Below, in pieces: positions 41,873 to 50,822 of a stretch of 64,000 bases of DNA; position 1 is the first letter of the stretch, and each line of letters starts with the position of its first letter. Below the pieces are notes generated by a model, which was not told where the DNA came from, did not search any database, and was given only the letters and a program-made list of their open reading frames with translations. The translations under genes and the position numbers were made by a program. This DNA is from Leisingera thetidis. GTDB lineage: Bacteria > Pseudomonadota > Alphaproteobacteria > Rhodobacterales > Rhodobacteraceae. The stretch covers positions 3,041,501-3,105,500 of the forward strand of contig NZ_CP109787.1 in NCBI RefSeq assembly GCF_025857195.1, given 5' to 3'.

Positions 41873-43015
41873 TCACGACCGAAACTCCGCCTGCGCATCA
41901 GTCAGCCGCATCGCGAGGTACGCCAGCAGCGCGTAGATCAGTGCCAAGACCCAAAGAACCCGAAATTGCCCGGTAACATCAGACAGCGCGGCACCCATCT
42001 GGTTGATGCGCACGGCGGCGTCGATGCCGGAGGTTGACGGGACGAGGCTAGCCACCCACTGCAAGAGCTCGGGCATCGCCTCGCTCGGCCACGCGATACC
42101 GGCCATGAAAAACAGCGGCAATCCGAGCAGACTGCAAACAAGCTGGACGATCAAAGCATCCCGCAGAAGCGCTGCAAGGAACAGGCCAAGCGCCGACGCG
42201 GCTAGGCTGAACGGGATCGCGATCGCGAGGCTCGACCAGACATCGCCAATGCGCGGAATGTTATAGACGTAGGGGATGATGATCGTGGCCACTAGGTATA
42301 GGAACACGCCGGGGATCATGTAGGCGAGCAACTTGCCGGCAGTGGCAATGACCGGCGGGGCACTGACCCTTGGGGCTTCTGAAGGCAGGGTGTTCAGCAG
42401 ACCCACCCCCATCAGCAGAAGCTGCTGAACGATCAACAGAAAGACGGCCGGAACCACATAGCTGGCATAGCCGCCCTCGGGGTTGAACAGCGGGATCATG
42501 TTGATGCGTATTGGTGAAGCCACCGCGAGCGCCTCCTCCGGGTTCATCCCGTCGACGGCAAGCTGTCCGATCACCACGTTCGTCCCGAGCCGTTGAATGG
42601 CGGTGCCGATGGCCGATCGCAGCTTAGAGAAGATGAGGAAATAGCTGGCGTCTCCGTAAAAAGCGACCGCCGCCTGCCGTCCGCTCAACACCTCGCGTTC
42701 GAAATGCTGCGGAATGAAAAGATAGCCCGAGACCCTGCGCTCGAAGACGGCGCGCTCGGCCGAGGCCACATCGGGCAGCTTCATGACGACACGGGCGTTC
42801 TGCGACACGTCCACGTCGCGGGTGAGCTGCCGCGAGGAGGTCGTGTCGTCCCGGTCCACCACCGCGACCGCGACTTCTCGCAAGACCTCGGAACTGTAGG
42901 GTTGCGGATAATAAAGTCCGAGAATTGCGATTGCGATGAAGAAGATTGCGAAGATGCGGCCGTTGCTGACGAGGTTATCCAGTTCGCCACGCACGACAGA
43001 AAGAAAGGTTGTCAT
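41873..43015 (-). CDS. ABC-2-type transporter permease (YbhR/YhhJ-like)
   Basis: This 380-residue membrane protein has one N-terminal transmembrane helix (GRIFAIFFIAIAILGLYYP), a large periplasmic domain of about 150 residues (VAVVDRDDTTSSRQL, RRVSGYLFIPQHFEREVLSG) and five C-terminal helices with FFMAGIAWPSEAMPELLQWV. This is the YbhR/YbhS architecture of ABC-2 exporters. It follows a sister permease by 3 bp and a HlyD-type adaptor gene further upstream. No ATPase gene is adjacent. Transported compounds are unknown, probably drugs, lipids or toxic organics. Confidence 0.87.
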   Translation of the reverse strand: MTTFLSVVRGELDNLVSNGRIFAIFFIAIAILGLYYPQPYSSEVLREVAVAVVDRDDTTSSRQLTRDVDVSQNARVVMKLPDVASAERAVFERRVSGYLFIPQHFEREVLSGRQAAVAFYGDASYFLIFSKLRSAIGTAIQRLGTNVVIGQLAVDGMNPEEALAVASPIRINMIPLFNPEGGYASYVVPAVFLLIVQQLLLMGVGLLNTLPSEAPRVSAPPVIATAGKLLAYMIPGVFLYLVATIIIPYVYNIPRIGDVWSSLAIAIPFSLAASALGLFLAALLRDALIVQLVCSLLGLPLFFMAGIAWPSEAMPELLQWVASLVPSTSGIDAAVRINQMGAALSDVTGQFRVLWVLALIYALLAYLAMRLTDAQAEFRS

Positions 43016-43018
43016 GGA

Positions 43019-44236
43019 CTACATCTCCGGCGCCGCTGCTTGACCCGGCGGTTGCGTGCCCGCAGTGGCCGCTTTCCGTGTGATCCGGACGAGGATGAAA
43101 AGGAGGAACGACACTGCGACCGCGAGATAGACAAACTGGTGATGCAGGATCGCAAGCGACACGTCCACTGGCGCCCCTCTCACAGTCTGGTCGATCCGCA
43201 ATGAAACGTAAGGAGTCGCCGGAAAGATGTTGCCCCACCAGATCGAGAAGGCGTTCATCGCCTCGCGCGGGAACGAGACCCCGAGATAGCCGAACGAGGG
43301 AGAGACAGTCAGTGCCAGGACTGACAGCGCCGGCGGTGGCGACCCGATAAAAAGCGCGGCAAGCGCTCCCAGGATTTGACAGGAAAGAAGAAAGACCAGC
43401 GCCGACAGAGCCAGGAGCCAGCCCGAACCGTCGAGGGGCAATCCGAAATACCCGAACATGATAATGTCGCACACAGCGTGAACCAGGCAAGCGACGATCG
43501 TCAGTGGCAAGAGTTTGCCCAGGACGGCCGGCACGATGCCGCCGCCCAGACGGCGCAGGATTCTCAGGCTGTGGGGCGTTTCGACGTCCAGCGCAACGCT
43601 GTAGCAGGTCGCGAGCGACGTCGTCAGTTGCAACACCGCGACCACAAGTGCGGCGAGCAGGAAGTGGCTGTAATCGAGTGCGGGATTGAACAGGCCATGG
43701 GCGTCCATCGCAACCGGCTGAACGGCAATCGCCGCCTCATCTGCGGACATGCCGCGTGCCATGCGCGACGCCGCCTGAACCTGCGCCGCGATCGAAGGCA
43801 GGGCCGACGAAACGCCGCGCGCCGAGAGGTTGCCGGCAACCATCATCTGCGTGTTGTAGAAAAACGTGATCTCGGGCCGGCGGCCAGCCATGGCGTCGCG
43901 CGTGAAGTTTTCCGGAACCAAGAGCAGTCCCTGGTAGCTGCCGGAAAGTATCCCGCGTTTCGCTTCCTCCAGATCGACGACTTTCGTCTTGATCCGGATG
44001 TCCGGCGCGGCATCGACGAGATGCACAATCTGGCGAGAGCCGGGGCTGTCATCCTGATCGAGCACGGCGATGGGAAGTTCCGTCGCGATGCCGCGCGCAT
44101 AGACGCTCGCCAGGATCAAGAACATCGCAATCGGGATGATGCTTGCGAGCAGGACCAGAAACGGACGGCGGATGAGCCACCGGACTTCGCGCCTGAAGAC
44201 GAGCCAGAATCCGGGTCGGACAGTTTTCCTCCTCAT
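43019..44236 (-). CDS. ABC-2-type transporter permease (YbhS-like)
   Basis: This 405-residue protein has the same plan as its neighbour: an Arg-rich cytoplasmic start (RREVRWLIRRPFLVLLASII), first helix, a periplasmic domain (AVLDQDDSPGSRQIVHLVD, GILSGSYQGLLLVPENFTRD) and a C-terminal bundle with GYLGVSFPREAMNAFSIWWG. The two permeases are paralogues and likely form a heterodimeric channel. The gene starts 5 bp downstream of the HlyD adaptor stop, making a three-gene export operon on the minus strand. Confidence 0.87.
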   Translation of the reverse strand: MRRKTVRPGFWLVFRREVRWLIRRPFLVLLASIIPIAMFLILASVYARGIATELPIAVLDQDDSPGSRQIVHLVDAAPDIRIKTKVVDLEEAKRGILSGSYQGLLLVPENFTRDAMAGRRPEITFFYNTQMMVAGNLSARGVSSALPSIAAQVQAASRMARGMSADEAAIAVQPVAMDAHGLFNPALDYSHFLLAALVVAVLQLTTSLATCYSVALDVETPHSLRILRRLGGGIVPAVLGKLLPLTIVACLVHAVCDIIMFGYFGLPLDGSGWLLALSALVFLLSCQILGALAALFIGSPPPALSVLALTVSPSFGYLGVSFPREAMNAFSIWWGNIFPATPYVSLRIDQTVRGAPVDVSLAILHHQFVYLAVAVSFLLFILVRITRKAATAGTQPPGQAAAPEM

Positions 44237-44241
44237 CGGCC

Positions 44242-45228
44242 TTAGCGTTCCGTCACCGGGACGCTCACGACCGCGCTCATACCGGGCCGCAACCCTTCCA
44301 CCGGCTGGACAGGCTTGCCGCGAATTTCAAATGTGCGCAGGTCGAAATCGCCTGTCGCACGCGTGGCGCGCCATGCCGCGAACTGCCCCAGCACGTTCAT
44401 CAAGGTAACGCGCGCCACGACCTCCCTGTCGGCCAGGGCTGGCACCCGCACCGTGCGGACATCGCCGATCTCGATGCCTTCGAGAAAATCTTCGCGCACA
44501 TTGAACGTGAACCACAGATCATTCATATCGACGAGAGAGATCAGGGGGGCGCCCGGACTGAAGTTCTCGCCGATCTCGGCGACGCGCGTTGTCACGAGGC
44601 CGCCGACGGGTGCCTTGACCGAAAGCTCGCTGATCTGCGCTTGCACGGACTGCAGGGCCGCTTCGGCCTCTTCGACCCTCGCCCGGGCCAGTTGCCGATC
44701 CGCCTCGCTCGCCCCTTCTTTCGTCAGCTGCAGCGTCGCTTGCACAACGTCCCGCCGCTTCAGGGCGGAGTCGCGATTGCGCACTGCAACATCCAGCTGA
44801 GCTTGGGAGAAGGCGGGGGATTCGCGCAGCCTCTGCAAGCGTTCCAGTTCGTGCTCTCTCAGTCCCAGCTCGGCCTCGGCGGCTTCATGCTCCGCCTGCC
44901 GCGCGGCCACTTCCTCATCGCGCACGGTGATGATGCGCTCATAGTCGGCCCTGGCAACTTCGACGGTTGCCTTGCGAGTCTGCAGTGACGCCTGGAGTTC
45001 GGGAGATTCCAGCATCACCAGCAAATCGCCCTTCCCGACGGTGTCGCCGACATCTGCACCCAATTCCACGACGCGGCCCGAAACCCGCGCAGAGACATCG
45101 TAGCGATCGGCGGACACCTCTCCCTGAAGAATAATCGGATCGGGGCGCGTGGCGAACCACACCCCGAGACCGGCGATCGCCAACACGCCGATAAGGACCG
45201 TGAATTTCTTAGTTGAAGTACCTGCCAT
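44242..45228 (-). CDS. HlyD-family membrane-fusion/adaptor protein
   Basis: This 328-residue protein has an N-terminal membrane anchor (FTVLIGVLAIAGLGVWFATR), a lipoyl/barrel-sandwich half (SARVSGRVVELGADVGDTVGKGDLL), a long coiled coil of about 120 residues, a second lipoyl half (VKAPVGGLVTTRVAEIGENF) and a beta-barrel domain. It would connect the two ABC-2 permeases to an outer-membrane channel. No TolC-like gene is near. It is the first gene of the export operon. The promoter should lie in the 474-bp region upstream. Confidence 0.88.
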   Translation of the reverse strand: MAGTSTKKFTVLIGVLAIAGLGVWFATRPDPIILQGEVSADRYDVSARVSGRVVELGADVGDTVGKGDLLVMLESPELQASLQTRKATVEVARADYERIITVRDEEVAARQAEHEAAEAELGLREHELERLQRLRESPAFSQAQLDVAVRNRDSALKRRDVVQATLQLTKEGASEADRQLARARVEEAEAALQSVQAQISELSVKAPVGGLVTTRVAEIGENFSPGAPLISLVDMNDLWFTFNVREDFLEGIEIGDVRTVRVPALADREVVARVTLMNVLGQFAAWRATRATGDFDLRTFEIRGKPVQPVEGLRPGMSAVVSVPVTER

Positions 45229-45702
45229 TGCTTCGCCTTCGCTATTTCAGCTCTGAACTCATTTCAGGAAAGTTGATCGTCAAACGGCTCTCGGCCATCC
45301 CGGACCCAAGGATAGGGCAGTCCGGCGATACGTGACTCAGAACGATGACTTTCATCCAACCCTATTGAACAGTCTGCAGCAGTAGGTCGCGGCGCCCTTG
45401 GCCCCATGTCGCAGAGACAGGGCTGATGACCACTGTATAAAAAGCTTCGGCTCATGATTTCGTGCGGGAGCATATGGTGTCGCTCAGCGTTTCCTGCATT
45501 AGTCACGTACCTGCGGATGCCTGGTACGAAGTTCAACCAGTATACTTTTGGTAACCTGACGGTTGCGCAAGAAACTACGCACAGAGCGGCTTCAGCAAAT
45601 GAGCGGCAAAAGTTCGTGCGGCGCGGGGTGGTCGGCGTGACCGGCGCCATCCGCGTTGTCCCGCTTGAGTGTCAGCAGGTCATTAAAGAGGCCAGTTTTC
45701 AT
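45229..45702. other. 474-bp non-coding region upstream of the export operon
   Basis: The region between the HlyD start and the acyl-CoA ligase stop has no supported gene. Open frames on both strands lack family features. It contains the second copy of the 19-bp element at 45539-45557 and presumably the promoter of the HlyD operon. It may include remnants of a lost regulator gene, which I cannot identify. Confidence 0.5.
45539..45557. promoter_or_regulatory. 19-bp element, copy 2
   Basis: Identical to 507-525 (AGTATACTTTTGGTAACCT), 311 bp upstream of the HlyD start. No HxlR gene is near this copy. It may be a site for the regulator at 726 or for a lost local homologue. Confidence 0.45.
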
Positions 45703-47352
45703 TCACAGCAATACAACCTCGCTCTCTGCTGGCAAAGTCACGACAGTTTCATACTTTTCCTCAATCAATTCACGCTTGATCTTCATCGTCGGTGTCAAGA
45801 ACTCGTTTTCCACGGTCCATTCATCAGGCACGACGATGATCCGGCCCAACTGCTCGTGCCTCCCAAGCTGGGCATTGACCCTGTCCAGAGATTGGCTCAA
45901 CGATTGCCGAATTTCATGCTCCGGGACGCCATCAGTGGTTTCATGTGACAGGACGGCAAGGGCAACGGGCTGAGGTAGGCCGCTGCCGACCACGCAGACC
46001 TGCTCAATATGCTCGTCCTCGAACAACAGGCTTTCGATTGGCACCGGTGCAATGTATTTCCCTTTGGCTGTCTTGAAGATATCCTTCACGCGCCCGGTGA
46101 TCCGCAGGTATCCGTCACTGTCTATTTCGCCCTTGTCACCCGTGTGCAGCCATCCGTTCGACAAAACCTCTTCGGTTTTCGCAGGTTCCTTGTGATAGCA
46201 GGAAAACACCCCGTCCCCGCGCACAAGGATTTCGCCCTCGGCCGATATCTTGATTTCCGTTCCAGGAGTTGGGTCGCCAATCGTGCCCACCTTGTCGGAG
46301 CGATAGGGGTAGTTGACGGTCGAGGCCCCACCCGTCTCGGTCATGCCCCACCCTTCGCTTATGTTGATCCCCAGTCTTTCAAACCAATGCAGGATGGCCG
46401 GTGAAATCGGGGCCGAGCCGGAAATGCATATGCGGGCGTTCTGCAGGCCAAGCTGGGTCTTAATTTTCTTACGGACGACATTGCCCAAAACGGGAAGGCG
46501 CAGCAGGAGATCCAGTTTGCGTTGGGGCATTTTTCCCAAAACGCCCGAATGAAACTTCATCCAAAGACGCGGGACCGACTGGAAAACCGTCGGAGATGCA
46601 TTCCGCACATCTTCGGCGAAGGTATCGAGGGAGTCCACAAACGAAACCGAAGCTCCATGGTACAGACTGCCATGTTCAATCACGCCCCGCTCGAACGCAT
46701 GCGCCAGTGGCAGATACGAAATCAGGCGATCCTCGGGTCGCAGTTCCAGTTTCTCCATCGGAGCCTTGCCGCCATAGGCCATGTTGCGACAGGTCAATTC
46801 AACGCCCTTGGGTTTGCCGGTGGATCCGGACGTATAGACAATTGTCAAAAGATCGTTCAACGAAGCTCTCGCAACGGGCTGCAACGGATCATGCGACTTG
46901 ATCAGATCCTGCCACCGGTGATCGCAATGCAAGGTTAGATAGGTCATTGCAATTGTGGTGATATCCTTGGGCAATCCTGACTTGACCAGAGTCATGTCAT
47001 CCAGCTTGCCGATGAAAGCCACCTTGGATTCACTGTGTTCAAGGATATACCGGATCGTTTCCGACGATGCCGTCGGATAAACTGGCGCCGACACCAGCCC
47101 GGCGGCCTGGATCGCAAAATCTGCAATGAACCATTCAGCACTGTTCTTGGCGATGATGGCGACCCGGTCACCGGCTTCCAGCCCCATCGAGAGCAGAGCG
47201 CTAGCCATGCGACGTGTCTGATCCCAGACCGTTGCCCAGGTCATTTCGCGAATTTTTCCGTGTTCCGGCTGCCGCAGATAAACACTCTGAGGGCGTGTTC
47301 GCGCCCAGTGTTCCAACAAATCAATCGGGCATTTCAGGTCTGTAGCATTCAT
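45703..47352 (-). CDS. AMP-forming acyl-CoA ligase (long-chain/FadD15-like)
   Basis: This 549-residue ANL-superfamily enzyme has the P-loop TIVYTSGSTGKPKGVELT, the A5 motif GWGMTETGG, A7 WLHTGDKGEIDSDGYLRITGR and A8 KDIFKTAKGKYIAP. It activates a carboxylic acid with ATP and transfers it to CoA, the entry step of beta-oxidation. It reads from the minus strand 51 bp after the AMACR gene, so both may form one unit divergent from the LysR gene. The acid is unknown. Partnership with AMACR suggests a branched or 2-methyl acid. Confidence 0.9.
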   Translation of the reverse strand: MNATDLKCPIDLLEHWARTRPQSVYLRQPEHGKIREMTWATVWDQTRRMASALLSMGLEAGDRVAIIAKNSAEWFIADFAIQAAGLVSAPVYPTASSETIRYILEHSESKVAFIGKLDDMTLVKSGLPKDITTIAMTYLTLHCDHRWQDLIKSHDPLQPVARASLNDLLTIVYTSGSTGKPKGVELTCRNMAYGGKAPMEKLELRPEDRLISYLPLAHAFERGVIEHGSLYHGASVSFVDSLDTFAEDVRNASPTVFQSVPRLWMKFHSGVLGKMPQRKLDLLLRLPVLGNVVRKKIKTQLGLQNARICISGSAPISPAILHWFERLGINISEGWGMTETGGASTVNYPYRSDKVGTIGDPTPGTEIKISAEGEILVRGDGVFSCYHKEPAKTEEVLSNGWLHTGDKGEIDSDGYLRITGRVKDIFKTAKGKYIAPVPIESLLFEDEHIEQVCVVGSGLPQPVALAVLSHETTDGVPEHEIRQSLSQSLDRVNAQLGRHEQLGRIIVVPDEWTVENEFLTPTMKIKRELIEEKYETVVTLPAESEVVLL

Positions 47353-47403
47353 ATCACGTCCTCCCCACGTGTTTGTTTCTTGGTTCCGCGCATCAAGCGG
47401 GTG

Positions 47404-48501
47404 TCAGGTCGGCGAAATCCATTCGCCGAGGACCTCTTTGGTATGTTCGCCCGGCTTGGGTGCAGGTCGATCCGGACGGTTCGGTACATTGCGAAATCTG
47501 GGTGACGGTGCCGGATGCAGTTGCCCATCGAACTCCACGAAGGTCTCCCGCGCTATATTGTGAGGATGCGACGGAGCCTCTCCCAGCGACAGAACCGGCG
47601 CGAAACACACGTCAGTGCCCTCCATGATTTCGCACCACTCGTCACGCGACTTGCCCTTGATCACGCGTGCCAGCTTGTCTTTCATGTCCGGCCATCTGGC
47701 CGGGTTCATCTGCGTGGCAAAAACGGGATCATCAGACAGGCCGGTTTTCTCCATCAGAACTGCAAAAAACTGTGGTTCGATTGACCCGATGCTGATGTAT
47801 TTTCCGTCCGCACATTCATAGGTGTCATAGAAAGGCGCGGCGCCGTCGAGAAAGTTGGATCCGCGCTGATCCTGCCAACGCCCCATACCCTTGAGATCAT
47901 GGAACATGGCCATCAAAAGTGCGCTGCCATCGCTCATCGCAGCGTCGATCACCTGCCCCTCACCTGTGGTTTTCGCGCGCAATATCCCGGCAAGCATTCC
48001 CATGGCGAGGAACATCGCACCACCGCCATAGTCCCCCACAAGATTCAGCGGAGGCGAAGGCGGAAACTCTGGTTGCCCCATCGCGCCCAACGCACCGGAA
48101 ATCGCGATGTAGTTCAGGTCGTGCCCAGCCGCCTGCGATAGGGGGCCCTCCTGGCCCCATCCCGTCATGCGCCCGTATACCAACGCCGGGTTGCGCGCCA
48201 ACGCCACGTCCGGGCCAAGGCCCATGCGTTCCATCACACCGGGACGAAACCCTTCGAACATGGCGTCAGCAGTTTCAATCAGTTTGAGCGCCGTCTCAAC
48301 ACCGTCAGCGCTTTTCAAGTCCAGCGCCACCGAACGGCGGCCACGTCCCGTGACCGGCCCAACGCCTTGAGGTGTTACGCCGGGACGGTCGATCCGCACC
48401 ACGTCTGCCCCTAGGTCGGATAAAAGCATGCCGCAAAACGGGCCTGGCCCAATGCCAGCAAACTCCAGAATGCGAATGCCACTTAGCGGTTTCTCTTGCA
48501 T
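47404..48501 (-). CDS. alpha-methylacyl-CoA racemase (family III CoA-transferase fold)
   Basis: This 365-residue protein starts [20 protein letters not shown] and [13 protein letters not shown]. It contains [16 protein letters not shown] (catalytic His), [14 protein letters not shown] (catalytic Asp), [20 protein letters not shown] and SIEPQFF, all features of AMACR/MCR rather than plain CaiB transferases. The enzyme interconverts R and S 2-methylacyl-CoA thioesters so that beta-oxidation can proceed. Start 48501 has GGAGG 5 nt upstream, and 48504 and 48540 are in-frame alternatives. It is divergent from the LysR gene. Confidence 0.85.
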   Translation of the reverse strand: MQEKPLSGIRILEFAGIGPGPFCGMLLSDLGADVVRIDRPGVTPQGVGPVTGRGRRSVALDLKSADGVETALKLIETADAMFEGFRPGVMERMGLGPDVALARNPALVYGRMTGWGQEGPLSQAAGHDLNYIAISGALGAMGQPEFPPSPPLNLVGDYGGGAMFLAMGMLAGILRAKTTGEGQVIDAAMSDGSALLMAMFHDLKGMGRWQDQRGSNFLDGAAPFYDTYECADGKYISIGSIEPQFFAVLMEKTGLSDDPVFATQMNPARWPDMKDKLARVIKGKSRDEWCEIMEGTDVCFAPVLSLGEAPSHPHNIARETFVEFDGQLHPAPSPRFRNVPNRPDRPAPKPGEHTKEVLGEWISPT

Positions 48502-48598
48502 CATGTCCTCCGTTCCAACCCCGGCAAATTGCAAAGGCACCTGCTAACGGAAGGGAAGCCATAGACCGAACTGCAAATCCAATCTATTTTACAGTGGC

Positions 48599-48617
48599 AA
48601 TATCTAATTTAGGAATA
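48599..48617. promoter_or_regulatory. candidate LysR site in the AMACR/lysR divergent region
   Basis: AATATCTAATTTAGGAATA at 48599-48617 matches the reverse complement of 49541-49559 at 15 of 19 positions, with AATATCTAA and GAATA conserved. The two copies flank the LysR gene, at its own promoter and at the acyl-CoA dehydrogenase promoter. Confidence 0.45.
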
Positions 48618-48619
48618 CG

Positions 48620-49525
48620 ATGTTCACATCGACCAAGCTCCGGCAGATCGTTGCCATAGACAGGGCGGGATCGCTCTCCGCCGCATCAAAGGTTCTGAAT
48701 GTCAGCCAGTCGACGCTCACCAAGGCCGTTGCCGACGTGGAACAGGACCTTGGTCTGGTAATCTTTCACCGCACCGCCCGTGGGGTGTCAGCAACGCCTG
48801 AAGGACGGGAGTTTTTAAATCGAGCCGAAAGGATCGTCGCTGATTTCGACATGCTGGTTGAGGATACCCGATCCCAGAAGGAACAGATCGACCAGTTTCT
48901 GCGGGTTGGCATTTCTCCGGCCTCGCAGGAAGGTCTTTTTAACCGCGCCATTGCTCATTTGTTGAAAACCAGCCCGGATATTTGCCTGAACTTGGTGGGC
49001 CTGCCGGTTGAGCGTGGGGTCCGGATGTTGAAGCGCGGAGACCTCGATCTGCTGTTTGCTCCAACTGAAGACTTGGCACGAGAGCCAGACTTTTCCGTCG
49101 AAGAGCTAGGCACATTCCATCCCCGGCTCTTTTGCCGCAGAGGGCATCCCATTCTGTCAGAACCACAGATTTCGCTGGAACTGATCGGACGATACCGAGT
49201 GGTCTCGCCTGATTATCATGTCGGTTATGCGCAGCGCTTCGCCGAGTTTCTGTTGCAGGGCGAGGTCGATCCACGTCGCGGGCTGCACATCATCGAAAAC
49301 TTTGTCGTGACCCAAACGGCAGTCGCTGAATCCGACCTGATTGGCATTGTCAGCAGCACCTATGGCAGTACGCGCAGTTTCCAGAAGAACTTTGCGCTGC
49401 TTGATCTGGATGTCTTCCCTCCCCTGAATATGGGCGTTGCGCATCTGTCGCGCTGGCTGCCAAGCCGGGCCGTTCGCGCCTGTCTTGCCGCAGTTCGGAA
49501 ATTCCCGCCTGATGCTGACGCCTGA
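48620..49525 (+). CDS. LysR-family transcriptional regulator
   Basis: This 301-residue protein has an N-terminal winged helix-turn-helix (KLRQIVAIDRAGSLSAASKVLNVSQSTLTKAVADVE) and a periplasmic-binding-like sensor domain (FLRVGISPASQEGLFNRAI, RGDLDLLFAPTEDL). It sits between the AMACR/ligase unit and the acyl-CoA dehydrogenase/thiolase/FadJ unit, on the plus strand, and likely controls both through similar sites on each side. The start at 48620 lies just behind the first site, so autoregulation is plausible. Confidence 0.88.
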   Translation: MFTSTKLRQIVAIDRAGSLSAASKVLNVSQSTLTKAVADVEQDLGLVIFHRTARGVSATPEGREFLNRAERIVADFDMLVEDTRSQKEQIDQFLRVGISPASQEGLFNRAIAHLLKTSPDICLNLVGLPVERGVRMLKRGDLDLLFAPTEDLAREPDFSVEELGTFHPRLFCRRGHPILSEPQISLELIGRYRVVSPDYHVGYAQRFAEFLLQGEVDPRRGLHIIENFVVTQTAVAESDLIGIVSSTYGSTRSFQKNFALLDLDVFPPLNMGVAHLSRWLPSRAVRACLAAVRKFPPDADA

Positions 49526-49540
49526 AGACTTCTTCTGAGA

Positions 49541-49559
49541 TATTCATTTTTTAGATATT
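49541..49559. promoter_or_regulatory. candidate LysR site upstream of acyl-CoA dehydrogenase
   Basis: TATTCATTTTTTAGATATT is the inverted counterpart of the site at 48599. A second TATTCATTT follows at 49564-49572. Confidence 0.45.
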
Positions 49560-49632
49560 AAGGTATTCATTTCGATTTGAGTAAGGGTGCGCCCGATGTT
49601 TCTCTTCCAGCCAAATGGACTGGAGGACTCCA

Positions 49633-50784
49633 ATGTTGCACCGCACCCTCTTTGAACCGGAACACGACATGTTCCGCGAAGCGTTTCGCAAGTTCGTCGA
49701 AACCGAGATCACCCCACATCACGCGGCATGGGAGACTGACCAACATATCAGCCGGGATGCGTGGCGGAAGGCTGGCGAACAGGGTTTCCTATGCCCAACC
49801 ATCCCCGAGGAATATGGTGGCGCAGGCGTGGACCGCCGGTTCAGCCTCATCATCCTCGAAGAACTCTACGGGGCGAACGCGAGCGGTCCCGGTTTCGCGC
49901 TGCATTCCGACATTGTCGCCCCTTACATCCGGAATTACGGCACCCCGGAGCAAAAGCAAACCTGGTTGCCGAAAATGGCCACGGGCGAGGTCATCGGCGC
50001 CATCGCTATGACTGAACCGGGTACGGGGTCTGACCTGCAGGGCATCAAGACACGGGCCGTGGCGGATGGTGACGAACTGGTTCTGGATGGTGAGAAGATC
50101 TTCATCACCAACGGTTTCATGGCCGATCTTGTTATCGTCGCCGCACAGGTTGTTGATCCGACCGTGGGTGGCGCACCGAAACTGTCACTGGTGCTTGTCG
50201 AAGCCGGCCGCGACGGGTTCACCAAGGAAAAACCGTTGAAGAAACTGGGCCAAAAAGCTCAGGACACCTGTATCCTGAACTTCTCAGGCGCACGCGTTCC
50301 CAAATCAAACGTCCTTGGCGGAGAAAAGGCCGTCGGTGGCGGGTTGATGATGCTGTTTGGTGAACTTGCCTGGGAACGGCTCATGATCGCCATCGGCGCA
50401 GTAGCAGGTGCCAAGTTCTGTTACGAACAGGCACTTAGCTACACCAAAGAGCGCCAGGCCTTTGGACGCCCCTTGGCCGAGTTTCAGGATGTGCGGTTCA
50501 AGCTCGCTGACATGAAGGTCAAAATCTCAGCGGGACAGGCCATGGTTGACCAATGCATGACCAATCTTGCCCTCGACAAACTGCGGGCCGAAGACGCCGC
50601 CGGCGCCAAACTCTGGTGCAGCGAAATGGCGTTTGAAGTGGCGGACTCAGCGCTGCAAATGCATGGCGGCTATGGTTACATGCAGGAATACCCGATCACT
50701 CGCGCCTTTGCCGACATTCGGGCGCATCGCATCTACGGTGGCGCCAACGAGATAATGAAAGAACTGATCTCGCGCAAGCTCTGA
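49633..50784 (+). CDS. acyl-CoA dehydrogenase
   Basis: This 383-residue flavoenzyme shows the ACAD motifs: FLCPTIPEEYGGAGVDRRFS, AIAMTEPGTGSDLQGIKTRA (FAD and substrate binding), FITNGFMADLVIVAAQV, YTKERQAFGRPLAEFQDVRF and the C-terminal MHGGYGYMQEYPITRAFADI. The catalytic base should be the Glu of YMQEYPI-type segments, which is present. It oxidises an acyl-CoA to an enoyl-CoA. Start 49633 has TGGAGG about 8 nt upstream, and 49615 is an alternative. The thiolase gene follows after 38 bp. Confidence 0.9.
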   Translation: MLHRTLFEPEHDMFREAFRKFVETEITPHHAAWETDQHISRDAWRKAGEQGFLCPTIPEEYGGAGVDRRFSLIILEELYGANASGPGFALHSDIVAPYIRNYGTPEQKQTWLPKMATGEVIGAIAMTEPGTGSDLQGIKTRAVADGDELVLDGEKIFITNGFMADLVIVAAQVVDPTVGGAPKLSLVLVEAGRDGFTKEKPLKKLGQKAQDTCILNFSGARVPKSNVLGGEKAVGGGLMMLFGELAWERLMIAIGAVAGAKFCYEQALSYTKERQAFGRPLAEFQDVRFKLADMKVKISAGQAMVDQCMTNLALDKLRAEDAAGAKLWCSEMAFEVADSALQMHGGYGYMQEYPITRAFADIRAHRIYGGANEIMKELISRKL

Positions 50785-50822
50785 TCGCCAAAAGAAAAAC
50801 TCCGACACAAAGAGGTACTCTG

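Noticed and set aside
45454..45948. 164-codon plus-strand frame upstream of the HlyD gene
   Set aside because: Half of it is antisense to the acyl-CoA ligase and the rest shows no family features.
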